Shown here one piece after another: positions 5,158 through 5,258 of a stretch of DNA of 5,258 bases. A program made the translations under genes and the position numbers. How positions within the stretch are numbered: the first letter of the stretch is position 1; each line of letters begins with the position of its first letter. Source of the stretch: JANRLJ01 sp034437895 (GTDB lineage Bacteria > Chloroflexota > Anaerolineae > Aggregatilineales > Phototrophicaceae); assembly GCA_034437895.1 (NCBI GenBank), contig DAOTTO010000287.1, positions 1 through 5,258 on the forward strand. Reading direction: 5' to 3'. The notes beneath the pieces were generated by a model that ran no database searches, had not been told where the DNA came from, and saw only the letters and a list, made by a program, of their open reading frames with translations.

Positions 5158-5258
5158 TTCTCCTTTCGTGTAGCTGTAACCGTCCGATTGGTGAAGCGGG
5201 GTGCAGTATTTGTAGCTAATACCCTGCACCGTGCCTGTGCGGGTGGTGATATTAAAGC
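5134..5258 (-). CDS. iscB: IscB-like RNA-guided nuclease, C-terminal end (partial)
   Basis: The last 40 codons of a gene entering from the right edge. The product begins FNITTRTGTVQGISYKYC, continues with a SDGYSY motif and ends ELALPPHA. This pattern (SFNI, then GTVQGI-Y-YC, then DGYSY) is what I recall from the C termini of IscB proteins (RRXRR N terminus, split RuvC with HNH insert), the ancestors of Cas9 found in IS200/IS605-type elements. It was recognised from memory, not by search. None of the catalytic region is in the window, so intactness cannot be judged. The TAA stop (5136-5134) falls in the loop of the element-end hairpin. The guide RNA of IscB lies upstream of the gene, so it would also be outside the window. 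chrA starts about 30 nt further on, on the same strand. A TnpB-like protein is a less likely alternative. Confidence 0.68.
   Translation of the reverse strand, partial: FNITTRTGTVQGISYKYCTPLHQSDGYSYTKGELALPPHA

Overview
The window looks like a chromosomal segment around a replication origin, from a bacterium I place tentatively in the Chloroflexota. Three things point there: the DnaA sequence (for example the AGKESTQEEFFHTFN stretch after Walker B), a SpoVS-family gene beside the origin, and intergenic palindromes of a type I associate with these genomes. None of these was tested by database search, so the phylum is an inference. The window is mostly ordinary chromosome. Its most interesting parts are the origin with its variant DnaA boxes and the insertion-sequence junction at the right edge.

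Layout from left to right. Positions 1-180 hold three strong palindromes with no gene. A small SpoVS/Alba-like protein is encoded on the minus strand at 207-560. Positions 561-1202 form the intergenic region between this gene and the divergent dnaA. This region carries an AT-rich stretch, four identical copies of a DnaA-box-like 9-mer (TTATCCCAA), several small palindromes, a good sigma-70-type promoter (TTGAAC-N17-TATACT), and a roughly 200-nt dnaA leader with nested inverted repeats. I read it as the probable oriC. dnaA (1203-2615, +) is complete. It ends tail to tail with an MFS transporter gene (2612-3856, -), and the two stop codons overlap in TTAA. Sixteen bases upstream of the MFS gene is a two-domain ChrA-type (CHR family) transporter gene (3873-5105, -). 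The two transporters form a probable two-gene operon.

At the right edge (5134-5258, -) is the C-terminal end of a protein that I recognise as IscB-like (the RRXRR/HNH nuclease of IS200/IS605-type elements). It is followed by a long imperfect hairpin that looks like the right end of that element. The iscB stop codon lies in the hairpin loop. The last bases of the hairpin help form the Shine-Dalgarno sequence of chrA, so the element sits immediately against the transporter operon and probably shapes its expression.

How the parts work together: DnaA should bind the variant boxes to start replication and may autoregulate its own promoter, which lies about 70 bp beyond the last box. The SpoVS-like protein shares the origin region but its role is unknown. 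The transporter pair is unrelated to replication. dnaN and rpmH, frequent dnaA neighbours elsewhere, are not in the window.
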